Source of the DNA: Melioribacteraceae bacterium
Lineage (GTDB): Bacteria; Bacteroidota; Ignavibacteria; Ignavibacteriales; Melioribacteraceae
DNA length: 49,328 nt
Direction of reading: 5' to 3'
Assembly (NCBI GenBank): GCA_028282005.1
Contig: JANQIV010000231.1
Location: 1-49,328 of the forward strand
Below, piece by piece: positions 7,610 through 17,700 of the stretch; position 1 is the first letter of the stretch; the number at the start of each line of letters is the position of its first letter. Both the position numbers and the translations under genes were made by a program. The notes below the pieces were generated by a model. The model was not told the origin of the DNA. It made no database searches and worked only from the letters and a program-made list of their open reading frames with translations.

Positions 7610-8365
7610 TTATTCTATAGTCTTCAAATCAAAATATGAATTGTTTTGAATTGAAAGAAGATTTAATTTTAAGGCTAAGAGTAACGCAATGGCAAAAAAA
7701 CTTATATATTGAATTGCACCCCAAACGTTTTTAAGGGTTTCAGATGAAATGAGATTTTTCTCTACTTTTTCAGTCTTATATTCTTTCATCAAATTAAGAG
7801 TTCTTTTAATATCACTTTGAATTTCAGATTCCAAATACATTTTATTTGAATCGATGAATTCTGTCCATTTTTCTTTTTTGAAATCTTGAGACAAAAATTT
7901 TTTTGTTTCTTTAAACCAAGAAATAATTTCGTTTGGATGCATTTCCCCAAATTTTAAACTGTCATCCCAGATCGAATAGTAATTAAGACTCCAATCAATT
8001 TTATGGTTTATATCCCTCTCAAGTCTATTTATATAAGATTGAGACATCTTATCATTTGCATCTTGAACATTAATATCAATTGAAATAATTCCTAAAAGTG
8101 CCAATGCACCTAAATAGACTATTGCATATTCAGATAGCATTGTAAACTCTGCTGAGTATTTTTCCTTTTTCGCAATATAAGCTAAACATCTAAGAATAAA
8201 AAAATACAAAACAAAAGCTCCAAAAATCGTCAAAAACAAATAAATATGATTCCAATATGTCCCAATTAATAATATTGGTAAAATAACTAAGGCAATTGCT
8301 AGCAGAATCGCATATAATATATCAACGTTTTTTAATAATGCAGTTTTTTTATTTTTTTCTTCCAT
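7610..8365 (-). CDS. Unknown membrane protein next to DUF2971 gene
   Basis: I do not recognise this 251-residue family. Hydrophobic segments lie at about 15-35, 42-62 and 82-100, then a long charged region (about 105-210) rich in Lys, Glu and Trp, then a last helix at about 215-235. So three membrane helices are followed by a soluble domain and a fourth helix. The gene is the last of three on the minus strand, 26 bases after the DUF2971 gene, and is probably co-transcribed with it. No catalytic motif is evident. A sensor or anchor role for the cassette is possible but unproven. Confidence 0.7.
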   Translation of the reverse strand: MEEKNKKTALLKNVDILYAILLAIALVILPILLIGTYWNHIYLFLTIFGAFVLYFFILRCLAYIAKKEKYSAEFTMLSEYAIVYLGALALLGIISIDINVQDANDKMSQSYINRLERDINHKIDWSLNYYSIWDDSLKFGEMHPNEIISWFKETKKFLSQDFKKEKWTEFIDSNKMYLESEIQSDIKRTLNLMKEYKTEKVEKNLISSETLKNVWGAIQYISFFAIALLLALKLNLLSIQNNSYFDLKTIE

Positions 8366-8391
8366 ATATGATCCATTTAATTGATTTCAAA

Positions 8392-9237
8392 TTATATTCT
8401 AATGTAATCCAGTTTATATTTGTCCTTATTTAACTCAGCCTTAAAAAAATTTACATGTTTAAATCTATCCCGTTTTTTAGCCTCTTGAATTAAACCCAAG
8501 GACATTTCGTCAAAATTAAGTCCAACATCGACTCTAATTAAACTTGATTCCTGAAGTTTTGTAAAATAGATTTTCTTTTCTTCGATTTTAGTATTAGTAC
8601 AATAATCCGGATCAACAAATAGCCGATATTCCTTCTCATAATTCCAACATTCAGATTTTGTTATCATAGCAACGATAAGTTGGCCCATTAATTTATTAGA
8701 TCGATTATCTAACGTATGATCAACTGGAGGTCGTTCATTTGAGTATTTAATTTTTCTTAGCTCAAAAGGAGGAATTAGCAATGCTTTCGAATCGTAGTGC
8801 AATCTTATACCTGTATGATTTGCGCAATAATGTGACCACATTAATATTTCATCAGTAGAAATTGCATACTCTGATGAAAAACTAATCAATCTCATATATT
8901 CATCATTATCTTTTTTGGACTCTTGAATAACTTCCCAATACTCTTTTGATTGGAATCTGTCCAATAAATCACTTGCCCAGGAATCAATATCTTTTATTCT
9001 TTCCTTGAATTCTTTTTTGTTTTTTACATGCCCACCGTCTTTTTGCATTTTGTAGATTCTATTTTGCCGGGCTTTATCTTTTAAAAATTTCTTAACTTTT
9101 GCTTTCGTCCAAACAGCAGAATCTTTCGGTAAGAACTCAAAAGGATCATTTAATTCAGATGGGACGCTAACTTTTAGTTGAGACTGAATTATTGCCTGAA
9201 TGCCATGTTCAGCTTTTAAATATTTGTGTAATATCAT
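8392..9237 (-). CDS. DUF2971 domain protein
   Basis: This 281-residue soluble protein matches the DUF2971 pattern. It has an N-terminal LHKYL...LNDPFEF segment (about 3-35), the central MWSHYCANHTGIRLHYD motif (133-149) and a later CWNYEKEYRLF motif (197-207). The family has no settled biochemical function that I can name; it is common in accessory and phage-associated regions. It is the middle gene of a three-gene minus-strand cassette, with 18 bases to the upstream and 26 to the downstream membrane protein genes. The ribosome binding site is weak. Identity as DUF2971 is fairly sure; function is unknown. Confidence 0.82.
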   Translation of the reverse strand: MILHKYLKAEHGIQAIIQSQLKVSVPSELNDPFEFLPKDSAVWTKAKVKKFLKDKARQNRIYKMQKDGGHVKNKKEFKERIKDIDSWASDLLDRFQSKEYWEVIQESKKDNDEYMRLISFSSEYAISTDEILMWSHYCANHTGIRLHYDSKALLIPPFELRKIKYSNERPPVDHTLDNRSNKLMGQLIVAMITKSECWNYEKEYRLFVDPDYCTNTKIEEKKIYFTKLQESSLIRVDVGLNFDEMSLGLIQEAKKRDRFKHVNFFKAELNKDKYKLDYIRI

Positions 9238-9255
9238 AGAAGTGATTTTTTTGCT

Positions 9256-9645
9256 TTATTTCTTTCTCTTGATTACATAAGTAACTATGAAAAAAATTAA
9301 AATTGGAATAGAAAACTTCCACCCCAATTCTATAGGTAATCTAGCAATCTCATATCCCATATCTATAGCTTGCTGTTCGTGCATGCCCGGATTGTTCTTA
9401 ATTTCCTCATCAACAATTCGATTAGCTAAATAAGAACTATATACTCCTGTCAAAAAAGGTAACGACGCAAAAACTCCGCTATAAATATACTTTTTGTGTT
9501 TTTTTATTATTGCTGTTAATGCTATAAGTAAACCAAATGAGATAAAAAAAACTAATAAAATATAGAAACCGTATTCACCAGACATTGCAAATTTATCACT
9601 AAAACTTGCGTCCGAAGTGATTGATTTACTTTGAAATATCAACAT
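9256..9645 (-). CDS. Unknown small membrane protein
   Basis: This is a 129-residue protein of no family I recognise. It has hydrophobic segments at about 26-46, 53-71 and 107-125 and ends in a basic KRKK tail. A polar stretch (about 75-100, with a run of Asn, Glu and Gln) lies between helices 2 and 3. It is the first gene of the three-gene minus-strand cassette with the DUF2971 gene, 18 bases away. The 240 bases upstream separate it from the divergent mrp gene; they are AT-rich and I see no repeat in them. Confidence 0.65.
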   Translation of the reverse strand: MLIFQSKSITSDASFSDKFAMSGEYGFYILLVFFISFGLLIALTAIIKKHKKYIYSGVFASLPFLTGVYSSYLANRIVDEEIKNNPGMHEQQAIDMGYEIARLPIELGWKFSIPILIFFIVTYVIKRKK

Positions 9646-9885
9646 ACTTCCTCAAAAAAATGGATTCATGATTTTAAAGTACATCTTTATTAGTAAAGAC
9701 TCAATTTATAAAGCATTCGTCTATTTTAATATATTTTATCCATTTATTCGGCAAAGCAGTCACTTCCCTCCTTTGACAACCCCTACTTTGAAATTTTTTC
9801 CTTTCTACCTTAGTTATAGAATAGAGAATTTATTATTTTAGTAATCTTAAATATTTTGAGAATTGCGGATAAGAAAGGAAATTAT

Positions 9886-10986
9886 ATGTCTATTACAAAA
9901 GAGCAAGTAATAAGCGCATTAAGCAAGGTTGACGACCCGGATTTACATAAAGATTTAGTTACATTAAATATGGTTAAAGAGGTTGCCGTTGAAGGCAGTA
10001 ATGTTAAGGCGACAATTGAGTTAACAACTCCAGCCTGCCCGATGAAAGATAAAATTGAAGAAGACTGTATCACAGCGATAAAAAATGAAATCCCTTCGGT
10101 TGAGAATGTTGAAATAAATATGACCGCAAGTGTGCCGGGGCATTTGAATAATCAAAAAGACGCAATACTGCCCGGCGTAAAAAACACAATCGCAGTAGCG
10201 AGCGGTAAAGGCGGCGTGGGTAAAAGCACTGTTGCCGTAAACCTTGCGGTAGCTCTTGCAAAGCTGGGCGCAAAGGTTGGATTAATTGACGCAGATATTT
10301 ACGGTCCAAGTATCCCGCTGATGCTCGGCATAAATGAAAAACCAAAAGTTTACCAGGATACAGCAACACAGAAAATGGTTCCGCTTGAGAATTTCGGAAT
10401 AAAATTAATGTCAATCGGATTTTTAATTGATGACAACCAGCCGGTAATCTGGCGGGGGCCAATGGCGAGCGGTGCACTAAAGCAGTTTATGAGCGATGTA
10501 AATTGGGGCGAACTTGATTATCTAATTTATGACATGCCTCCGGGAACAGGCGATATTCAATTAACACTTGTGCAGACAATACCTTTAACCGGGGCTGTAA
10601 TTGTTACTACCCCGCAGGATGTTTCGCTTATTGACGCACGCAAAGGTTTAAAAATGTTTGAACGAGTTAACGTCCCGGTATTCGGAATTATTGAAAATAT
10701 GAGCTATTTTATCGCACCGGATACAGGCAAGCGTTATGATATTTTCGGGCACGGCGGCGGAGAGAATTTAGCGAAAGAACTGGAAGTTGCTTTCCTCGGC
10801 GGCATCCCGATTGACCCGAGAATTAGAGAAGGCGGCGACAAAGGCAAACCTATTGTTTTTGATCTGCCGGATTCCGATAATTCGAAAGTGATTTCTGAAA
10901 TCAGTAAAAATTTAGCAGCGCAAGTAAGTATTAATAATATTAATTCGTCACAACAAAAAGTTGAAATAGATTTAGGCGACAATTAG
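9886..10986 (+). CDS. mrp: Mrp/ApbC-family Fe-S cluster carrier ATPase
   Basis: The product is a P-loop ATPase thought to carry and deliver [4Fe-4S] clusters in the cytosol. An N-terminal MIP18-type domain (about 5-80, with Cys51 in TPACPMKD) precedes the Mrp NTPase domain with the deviant Walker A GKGGVGKS (107-114) and the DADIYGPS and DMPPGTGD motifs. The CxxC pair that many Mrp proteins carry after the NMSYF motif is missing here, replaced by IAPDT (276-280). I chose the ATG at 9886, giving 366 residues, because AAGGAAA lies just upstream and MSITKEQV is a normal Mrp start; an in-frame TTG at 9856 is less likely. It heads an operon with an Nfu-type gene and tpiA. Confidence 0.95.
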   Translation: MSITKEQVISALSKVDDPDLHKDLVTLNMVKEVAVEGSNVKATIELTTPACPMKDKIEEDCITAIKNEIPSVENVEINMTASVPGHLNNQKDAILPGVKNTIAVASGKGGVGKSTVAVNLAVALAKLGAKVGLIDADIYGPSIPLMLGINEKPKVYQDTATQKMVPLENFGIKLMSIGFLIDDNQPVIWRGPMASGALKQFMSDVNWGELDYLIYDMPPGTGDIQLTLVQTIPLTGAVIVTTPQDVSLIDARKGLKMFERVNVPVFGIIENMSYFIAPDTGKRYDIFGHGGGENLAKELEVAFLGGIPIDPRIREGGDKGKPIVFDLPDSDNSKVISEISKNLAAQVSINNINSSQQKVEIDLGDN

Positions 10987-10998
10987 TCAGGAGAAGAA

Positions 10999-11235
10999 AT
11001 GAACGAAGAATTAAATCAAAAAGTAAGAGCAGCGTTGGAAACAATTAGGCCATATTTGCAAGCGGACGGTGGTGATGTTGAGTTGGTTCAGATTTCCGAA
11101 GAAGGTGTTGTAGAGGTAAGATTGATGGGCGCGTGCGTTGGCTGCCCGATGTCGCAAATGACTTTAAGAGCCGGAGTTGAAAGAGCATTAATGAGAGAAG
11201 TGCCCGGCATTAAAAGAGTTGAATCCGTGAACTGA
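10999..11235 (+). CDS. NifU C-terminal (Nfu)-type Fe-S scaffold protein
   Basis: This 78-residue protein is a single Nfu domain that binds and transfers Fe-S clusters. The family signature GACVGCPMSQMTL carries the Cys46-x2-Cys49 ligand pair, and the N-terminal IRPYLQADGGDVELV segment is typical. It begins 12 bases after mrp with an AGGAGA ribosome binding site and lies 25 bases before tpiA. The pairing with mrp fits a scaffold-to-carrier handover, inferred from gene order. Confidence 0.95.
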   Translation: MNEELNQKVRAALETIRPYLQADGGDVELVQISEEGVVEVRLMGACVGCPMSQMTLRAGVERALMREVPGIKRVESVN

Positions 11236-11260
11236 CATTTTGAAAAAATAGGAAATAAAC

Positions 11261-12016
11261 ATGCGTAAAAAAGTTATTGCCGGTAACTGGAAAATGAATA
11301 ATAACCTTTCCGGTGCTGTTGAATTGATTTCGGGAATTAAAAACGGTTTGGCTGATTTTGAGCCTCAAGCGGATATGATTATCTGCCCGCCTTATATTTC
11401 ACTTGAAACTGCTGCCGCGTTAATTAAAGACACACCGATAAAATTGGGCGCACAGAATATGTATTTTGAAGACAGCGGCGCGTACACGGGTGAAGTTTCT
11501 GCTGAAATGCTAAAAAGCGTTGGCTGCGAATATGTAATTTTAGGCCACTCCGAAAGAAGAACAATTTTTAATGAATCTGATGAAACAATTAATAAAAAAG
11601 TGAAAAAAGCATTGGCAGGCGGGTTGAAACCAATTTTCTGCATCGGCGAAACTTTGGAAGAAAGAGAAAGCGGCGTTACAAATAAAGTTGTCGAAAAACA
11701 AGTAAGAGACGGATTACAAGATATCAGCGAAAGTGATCTTGCAAATGTAATAGTTGCTTACGAACCGGTTTGGGCAATCGGCACAGGCAAAACCGCTACC
11801 CCGGAACAAGCACAGGAAGTACATGAGTTTATTAGAAATCTGATTAAAGAATTATACTCTGAAAATGCAGCTCAGAATTTGGTAATTCAATACGGTGGTA
11901 GTGTGAAACCGGCAAACGCAAAAGAGCTGCTGTCTCAGAATGACATCGACGGAGCGCTAGTTGGTGGTGCTTGCTTGCAACCGGATTCATTCCTTGACAT
12001 TGTTAAATCTTCTTAA
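11261..12016 (+). CDS. tpiA: Triosephosphate isomerase
   Basis: A full-length (251 residues) TIM barrel interconverting dihydroxyacetone phosphate and glyceraldehyde 3-phosphate. Active-site residues are all present: Asn9 and Lys11 in GNWKMNN, His96 in ILGHSERR, and the base Glu168 in AYEPVWAIGTG. The phosphate-binding GGSVKP segment lies near the C-terminus. It is the last gene of the mrp-Nfu-tpiA row and is followed by a hairpin. Codon use here is somewhat richer in G and C than in the genes beyond about 28 kb. Confidence 0.98.
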   Translation: MRKKVIAGNWKMNNNLSGAVELISGIKNGLADFEPQADMIICPPYISLETAAALIKDTPIKLGAQNMYFEDSGAYTGEVSAEMLKSVGCEYVILGHSERRTIFNESDETINKKVKKALAGGLKPIFCIGETLEERESGVTNKVVEKQVRDGLQDISESDLANVIVAYEPVWAIGTGKTATPEQAQEVHEFIRNLIKELYSENAAQNLVIQYGGSVKPANAKELLSQNDIDGALVGGACLQPDSFLDIVKSS

Positions 12017-12041
12017 TAATTTAGTTTTCTTCAAAAAATAC

Positions 12042-12064
12042 GCTCTGTAGCACTCCTACAGGGC
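12042..12064 (+). terminator. Putative terminator hairpin after tpiA
   Basis: GCTCTGTAG and CTACAGGGC form a 9-bp stem (one G-T pair) with a 5-nt loop, 26 bases past the tpiA stop. A short T-rich tail (TCTTTC) follows. It separates tpiA from the promoter candidate of the next gene. Confidence 0.5.
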
Positions 12065-12072
12065 TCTTTCAA

Positions 12073-12104
12073 ATTGATTTCCCCTCGTTTTCTTCGTATA
12101 TTTG
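12073..12104 (+). promoter_or_regulatory. Candidate Bacteroidota-type promoter
   Basis: TATATTTG at 12097-12104 fits the Bacteroidota -7 box TAnnTTTG. ATTG at 12073-12076 stands 20 bases upstream, near the expected place of the -33 box. It lies 33 bases before the GH2-like gene start, which has no clear Shine-Dalgarno sequence. Confidence 0.4.
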
Positions 12105-12137
12105 TAGTCTTGATTTTTTTAATTATTCTAAGCTTAG

Positions 12138-14705
12138 ATGGCAAAATTTAAATATTGCATTTACATACTCATTCTGACATTACTGTCATCTGCCTCTCTT
12201 TTTTCTCAAATTAAAATAAAAGAATTAAATAGCTATCCGGTAAATGAGGCAGAATTATACCAGGAATCATCAGAAACGAGGGAAATTGTTTACCTCCGCA
12301 GTAATTGGGAAATTTATGTCGAAGATGCCCCAGCAAGCCGAAACAAAGTTACAGTGCCGAATACTTTCACAGGTGTTGATGAACTTGTTTACGAGACATC
12401 ATTTGATCTAAGTAAAGAACAGATTTCGGGCAAACTATTATTCTTGAATTTTACAGGATTAAGTTATTCTGCTGAAGTTTTTGTTAATGACGAAGTGGTT
12501 TCCAAAATAGAATTCGGTCAAATCCCCGAAAGAATTGAAATCCCTAGAGATATTTTGTCGTTTGATAAAAAGAATAAGCTTGTTGTAAAAGTAATTCACG
12601 AACTTGATGATATTAATACTATCCCGGTTAACAAAAACTTTTTAAGTCCCGAATGCCACGGCGGTATTTTTAGAGACGTTTATTTAGAATTGGTGCCTGA
12701 TTCATTTATTAAAATTATTAATAAAGATTATTCATTTGCTGACGGATTAAAGTCAGCCCAAATCAAAATTGATCTCGAGATAAATAACTTCGTACTAAAG
12801 TCCGATACAAATAATGTTGACGGAAATAATTACCAGTTAATTTATTCATTAGTTGATCCGGCAGGTTCAGTTGTTGATAATTACTCTGAAAATGTAATCG
12901 TTGAAAATAATGACATTGTCAAAAAGACTATTGAAAGACGCGTGGCTGCTCCAAAGTTATGGTCACCATCTCAGCCGGATGTTTATAAATATGAAATAAC
13001 AATTTCCCAAAATGGTCGGTTAATAGATAAAGTTGGATCAACTTATTCGTTTTATAGTTTATCAAAAGATGAAGACGGACTGAAACTAAACGGGAATAGT
13101 TTTCAGCTAAGAGGAACAGGCTATTATTTACAAGTTTCCGAGAACGCTAATTTGATTCCTTTCAGCGATCACAAAAAACTGCTTGATAAAATTGAATCAA
13201 CTGGATTTAATGCTGTTAGATTTAAAGACATTATCCCTACTCCAAATTCTTTAAAGTATTGCGAAAAGATCGGCTTGCTGGTTTTGGTTGATGTTCCATT
13301 GAATTCAATTCCTGAAAACATTTCAACGGACATTACTTTTGTTGAGCGTGCAAAAAGGTACACGAATAAATTTTACAGCTATTATAAAAATTTTAATTCT
13401 ATCGCATTATTTGGATTGGGGAATTCCTATTTAGCAAATTCTGCTGACCACAAAGTATTAATCCAACAATTGGCTGAAGCATTAAACGGACAGACATCTG
13501 ATTTGACTTATGCTTCGTTTGTCGGGTTGCAGACTGAGCAAATTAATGAAATAGATTTTTATGGTATAGAATTATTTTCAAGGTATAACGACGGTTTATT
13601 TAACTCTTTAGAGAAACTAACAACAAATAATTATTTTATTAGCGAAATAAATTATGCTGTTTTTAAAAGTGAATCCGTCGGTTATATAAATCCAAACACT
13701 GTTGAAGCTCAAGCTAAACACATTGAAAGCGTATTGGAATTTGCAGACGAGAAAAATCTGTCCGGCGTTTTTATAAAAAGCCTTTATGACTACAAAGGGG
13801 AAAGCTCATCATTCTTTACAAGTTATAATCGTGAGAGAGTTTTTAATATTGGTATTTTAGGTGAAAACCGAAACGAGACTAATCCTTCTTATCAAGTTGT
13901 AAGCTCTTTCTTAAAGGATCAAAATAAAGTTAGAATACCAATCGGCAGTAAAAAGGAAGATCGCTCACTATTGTTTATAATCAGTGCATTGATCCTTTCT
14001 GTATTTATGGGCTTGTTAATAAATTCGAAAAGAAAGTTCAGAGAAGATGCATCACGTGCTTTGATAAGGCCTTATAATTTCTTTGCTGATATTAGAGACA
14101 TGAGAATCATTTCAGGAATTCACACCAATATATTAATGATAATTCTCGTTTTAACTCATTCACTGCTGCTAACAAACATTTTGTATTTCTTAAGATCAAA
14201 TATGTTGGTGGAAAAATTCTTGTTGGCGTTTGATAGTTCTAAACTTGTTAATTTCTTTGCGATGCTTGCATGGAATCCGGAAGAGGCATTAATCTATTTT
14301 GCAATTTTCTCAGTCGGCATTATTATTCTCTTAACTTTGGTTGCCAAATTTTCAACAGTATTTATTAAAACTCGAGTAATGTTCTCTAGTATATATTTCA
14401 TTATTATTTGGGCATTTCTACCTTTAACACTGATTCTCCCGCTGCTGTTATTGCTTTACAAAGTGTTGTTGCTGGAAATCGCCAACTACTTCATTTACGC
14501 ATTTCTTTTACTCTATTTGGTTTGGATGGTGCAGAGATTGCTCAAAGGTATTTATATCATCTTCGACATTCCTGCTGTTAAAATTTATTTTTATTCGATA
14601 GCGCTGCTTATACTTATCTTTGGCGGAACACTTTTTTATTATCACATGACTGAATCAACTGTTTATTACATCGTTAATTCGTACAAGCAGTTTTTGTTAA
14701 TCTAA
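12138..14705 (+). CDS. GH2-like membrane protein, probably catalytically inactive
   Basis: The 855-residue protein starts with a signal peptide (about 1-23). A GH2 sugar-binding jelly-roll follows (about 45-190, with GIFRDVYLE at 176-184), then an immunoglobulin-like domain (about 195-310) and a TIM-barrel-like domain (about 315-595). The C-terminal 250 residues hold about six membrane helices starting at about 611, resembling Yip1-like domains. In GH2 enzymes the acid/base Glu follows Gly-Asn; here the motif reads GLGNS, with Ser430 in its place. A possible nucleophile, Glu503 in ISEIN, is kept. It is therefore more likely a surface or periplasmic carbohydrate-binding protein than a working glycosidase. 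It stands directly before smc, 10 bases apart. Confidence 0.75.
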   Translation: MAKFKYCIYILILTLLSSASLFSQIKIKELNSYPVNEAELYQESSETREIVYLRSNWEIYVEDAPASRNKVTVPNTFTGVDELVYETSFDLSKEQISGKLLFLNFTGLSYSAEVFVNDEVVSKIEFGQIPERIEIPRDILSFDKKNKLVVKVIHELDDINTIPVNKNFLSPECHGGIFRDVYLELVPDSFIKIINKDYSFADGLKSAQIKIDLEINNFVLKSDTNNVDGNNYQLIYSLVDPAGSVVDNYSENVIVENNDIVKKTIERRVAAPKLWSPSQPDVYKYEITISQNGRLIDKVGSTYSFYSLSKDEDGLKLNGNSFQLRGTGYYLQVSENANLIPFSDHKKLLDKIESTGFNAVRFKDIIPTPNSLKYCEKIGLLVLVDVPLNSIPENISTDITFVERAKRYTNKFYSYYKNFNSIALFGLGNSYLANSADHKVLIQQLAEALNGQTSDLTYASFVGLQTEQINEIDFYGIELFSRYNDGLFNSLEKLTTNNYFISEINYAVFKSESVGYINPNTVEAQAKHIESVLEFADEKNLSGVFIKSLYDYKGESSSFFTSYNRERVFNIGILGENRNETNPSYQVVSSFLKDQNKVRIPIGSKKEDRSLLFIISALILSVFMGLLINSKRKFREDASRALIRPYNFFADIRDMRIISGIHTNILMIILVLTHSLLLTNILYFLRSNMLVEKFLLAFDSSKLVNFFAMLAWNPEEALIYFAIFSVGIIILLTLVAKFSTVFIKTRVMFSSIYFIIIWAFLPLTLILPLLLLLYKVLLLEIANYFIYAFLLLYLVWMVQRLLKGIYIIFDIPAVKIYFYSIALLILIFGGTLFYYHMTESTVYYIVNSYKQFLLI

Positions 14706-14715
14706 AGGAAATTTT

Positions 14716-17700
14716 TTGTATTTATCTAAGTTAGAAATATTCGGGTTTAAGTCCTTTGCCAATAAAACCGTAATAAATTTTACAAAAGGAATTACCGGCA
14801 TCGTTGGGCCGAACGGCTGCGGTAAGACAAATATTGTTGATGCCATTAGATGGTGTCTTGGCGAGCAGAAAAGTTCTACCCTACGAAGCGATAAAATGGA
14901 AAACGTAATCTTCAACGGTACACGAACCAAAAAGCCAATGGGTATGTCGGAAGTATCTTTAACACTTGTTAATGACGACAACAAATTGCCGACCGAGTAT
15001 TCCGAAGTAACAATAACACGAAGAATTTTCCGTTCCAGCGAAAGCGAATATCTATTAAACAAAAACTTATGCCGGCTTAAAGATATCACCAATCTCTTTA
15101 TGGATACCGGGATGGGCACCAATGCTTATTCTGTTATCGAGTTAAAGATGATTGAGACGATACTTAACAATAAAGCCGAAGAACGCCGCAGAATGTTTGA
15201 GGAAGCTGCTGGTGTAAATAAATACAAGCTAAGAAGACGGTTATCACTAAAAAAACTTGAAGAAGTTAAATCAGACTTAACCCGTGTTAATGATATTGTT
15301 TCTGAAGTTGAAAAGAATGTTCGCTCACTCGAAAGACAAGCAAAGAAGGCTGACAAATATAATCAGTACCAGACAATATTAAGAGAAAAGGAAATAGACC
15401 TTTCCGAAAGAGAGTTTGCTCTTTTCACTAATTCCAAAAAAGAAATGGAAGAGAGTGAAATTACCCTGAAAAACAGTAAGTCAGAGATTGATAAAAAATC
15501 AGAGACAATTGAAGAGAGACTTGATCAAGTAAGAAATAGTGTTCAGGATATTGAAAGAAAATTATATGAAAAAAGGAATGATATTTCTCAGTTAAATGAC
15601 AAGATATACGAGAAACAAAAAACGATTTCTGTTTCTGAAGAAAGACAAAACTCACTTGAATCGAATATTGAGAAATATAAAAACGACATCGATGATTTTC
15701 AAAACCAAATAATTGAAAACGACGAGACTATCAGAAGCAACGAAAGAAAAATTGATGAGTATTCAACTTCCATCGATATTAAAGAGACACAGATTGAAAA
15801 TAACTCCGCAAGTATTGATTCCGCTAAAGAAGAAGTAAACGATAAACGCACTATTCTTAACGAGCAGAGGGAAAGTTCACTTGAAGTTCATAAAAAATTG
15901 AATGAAAAAGAAAACAAACTTAAGAATCTGCAAAGTACTGTTGACAGAGCAAAGAGCAATGTTCAAAAACTTAATGATAAAATTCAATCTACCACTAATG
16001 ACATAGCAAAAACTGTAGGCTACCTTGAACAGCTTTCAGTGGAAAAAGAAGAAGAAGAAAAAAAATATAAAGAGAACGAAAAGTTTTACAACGAGCGACA
16101 GGAAGAAAAAGAGAAATTAGAAAAGAAACTTGCTGAACTGAAAGAAAGAGAATTAAAAGAAAAAGCTGCTTTAACAAACCTTAAAAACAAAATTGATTTT
16201 CTTCAAACGCTTTTGAATAACCTTGAAGGTGTATCAAAAGGTTCGAAGAGTTTAATCCAAAACAGCGAGTGGACAGAAAAAGATAAAAATCTTTTCGCAG
16301 ATGTTGGCGAAGCTGATGACAAGTTTAAGTTTGCGCTTGAAGCTGCATTGGTAAATGTACTGAACAACATTCTTGTTGACGACATAAAGGATTTAAACAA
16401 AGCAATAAACCACTTGAATGAAAACGAACTCGGCAAAGCATCTTTTTATTTAATGGAGTCAAGAAGTAACGGCAAAGTCTCCTTATTTGAAAGATTGATG
16501 AAATTTCGTATAAAAAGAAAGATCAAAAAGCTAGAAGCCGAAGAGAGTTTTGTAAACTGGGCCTCAAAAAGTATTAAGTCTGACGCAAAGTGGAAGCCTT
16601 ATTTCAAAAAAGTGTTATTCAACACAGTTATTGTAAAAGACTTTAATTCCGCAATTAAATTACATTCTCAATACCGTGATTTCGATTTTGTATCGCTAAA
16701 TGGTGATTTGATTAAGAGCAACGGTGAAGTTGTAGCGGGTTCAACTCCTCAAAAGGATCAAACAATCCTTGGACGTAAAAAAGACCTGGAACAGCTCGCA
16801 AATGAATTCCCAACCGTCCAGGAAAGAGTTGATTTAACTAGCAAAGAAATTAAAGAAACTTTTAATTTAATTAGCGCTATTGACTTAAAATCAATTTCTG
16901 AGCAGAGTAGGATTATTCAAACAGACTTGAATAATATTGATAAACAGATTTCTCAAATGGATTTTGAAAAGAAAAAATATGATGAAGAAATTGAGAAAGC
17001 TCAGAATCAAATAAAAGAGTTTGTTGAAGAAGAAAATTCAATTTATAAAGATGTTGAAATTTTGCAGAACGAAATTGAAGAAGAACAATCCAATAAAAAA
17101 GAAATCGATGAAAAATTAGCTCAAGCTGAAAATAATTTAAAGGAATTTGAGCAGCAGCACAATAAGTTAGTTGAAGATCAAAACTTTGCAAAGGTAGAAC
17201 TGGAAAGGCTTAAAGGCTCACTTGAAAATGCACACAATTCAATTAGCAGTGCAAACCAAAATATTGACAGCATTAAAAATAATATCCAAAAACGTAATAA
17301 TGATATTGCCAACGCCGAAAGAGAAATTGAATCATTAAACGGCAAACTTGATTCACTTTCTGATGAACTTGAAGAAAACACAAATGCAAAAGATGATCTG
17401 GTAGCTGAAGCTACTGATATCGAAAATGAATTGAAATCATTCAAAGCAGAAGCAACAAACTTTGAGACAGACTTAAAAACTATTCGCAAGCAAAGAGAAG
17501 AACTATCCGAACAAATTCACAACATCGATATCAAGATTAGTGAAGCTAATTTCAAACTTGTGAACATTAAAGAACACATTAAAGAAAATTACGCGATAGA
17601 TATTAACTTCAAAGAATTTGAAGATCTGGGTTCATTTAATTTTGAAGAGAGAAAAACTGAGGTACAGCAACTTAAAGAGAAAATAAAAAATCTTGGTCCT

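Noticed and set aside
9787-9815. Possible sigma-70 promoter (TTGAAA, then TAGTTA) before mrp
   Set aside because: The second box is poor and no Bacteroidota-type box supports it, so it is not listed as a feature.
10070-10477. Minus-strand open frame inside mrp
   Set aside because: Its composition is that of a reverse shadow of a coding gene and it overlaps conserved Mrp motifs.
14697-15122. Minus-strand open frame inside smc
   Set aside because: It is the opposite-strand shadow of the smc head domain; no ribosome binding site and no protein-family signal.
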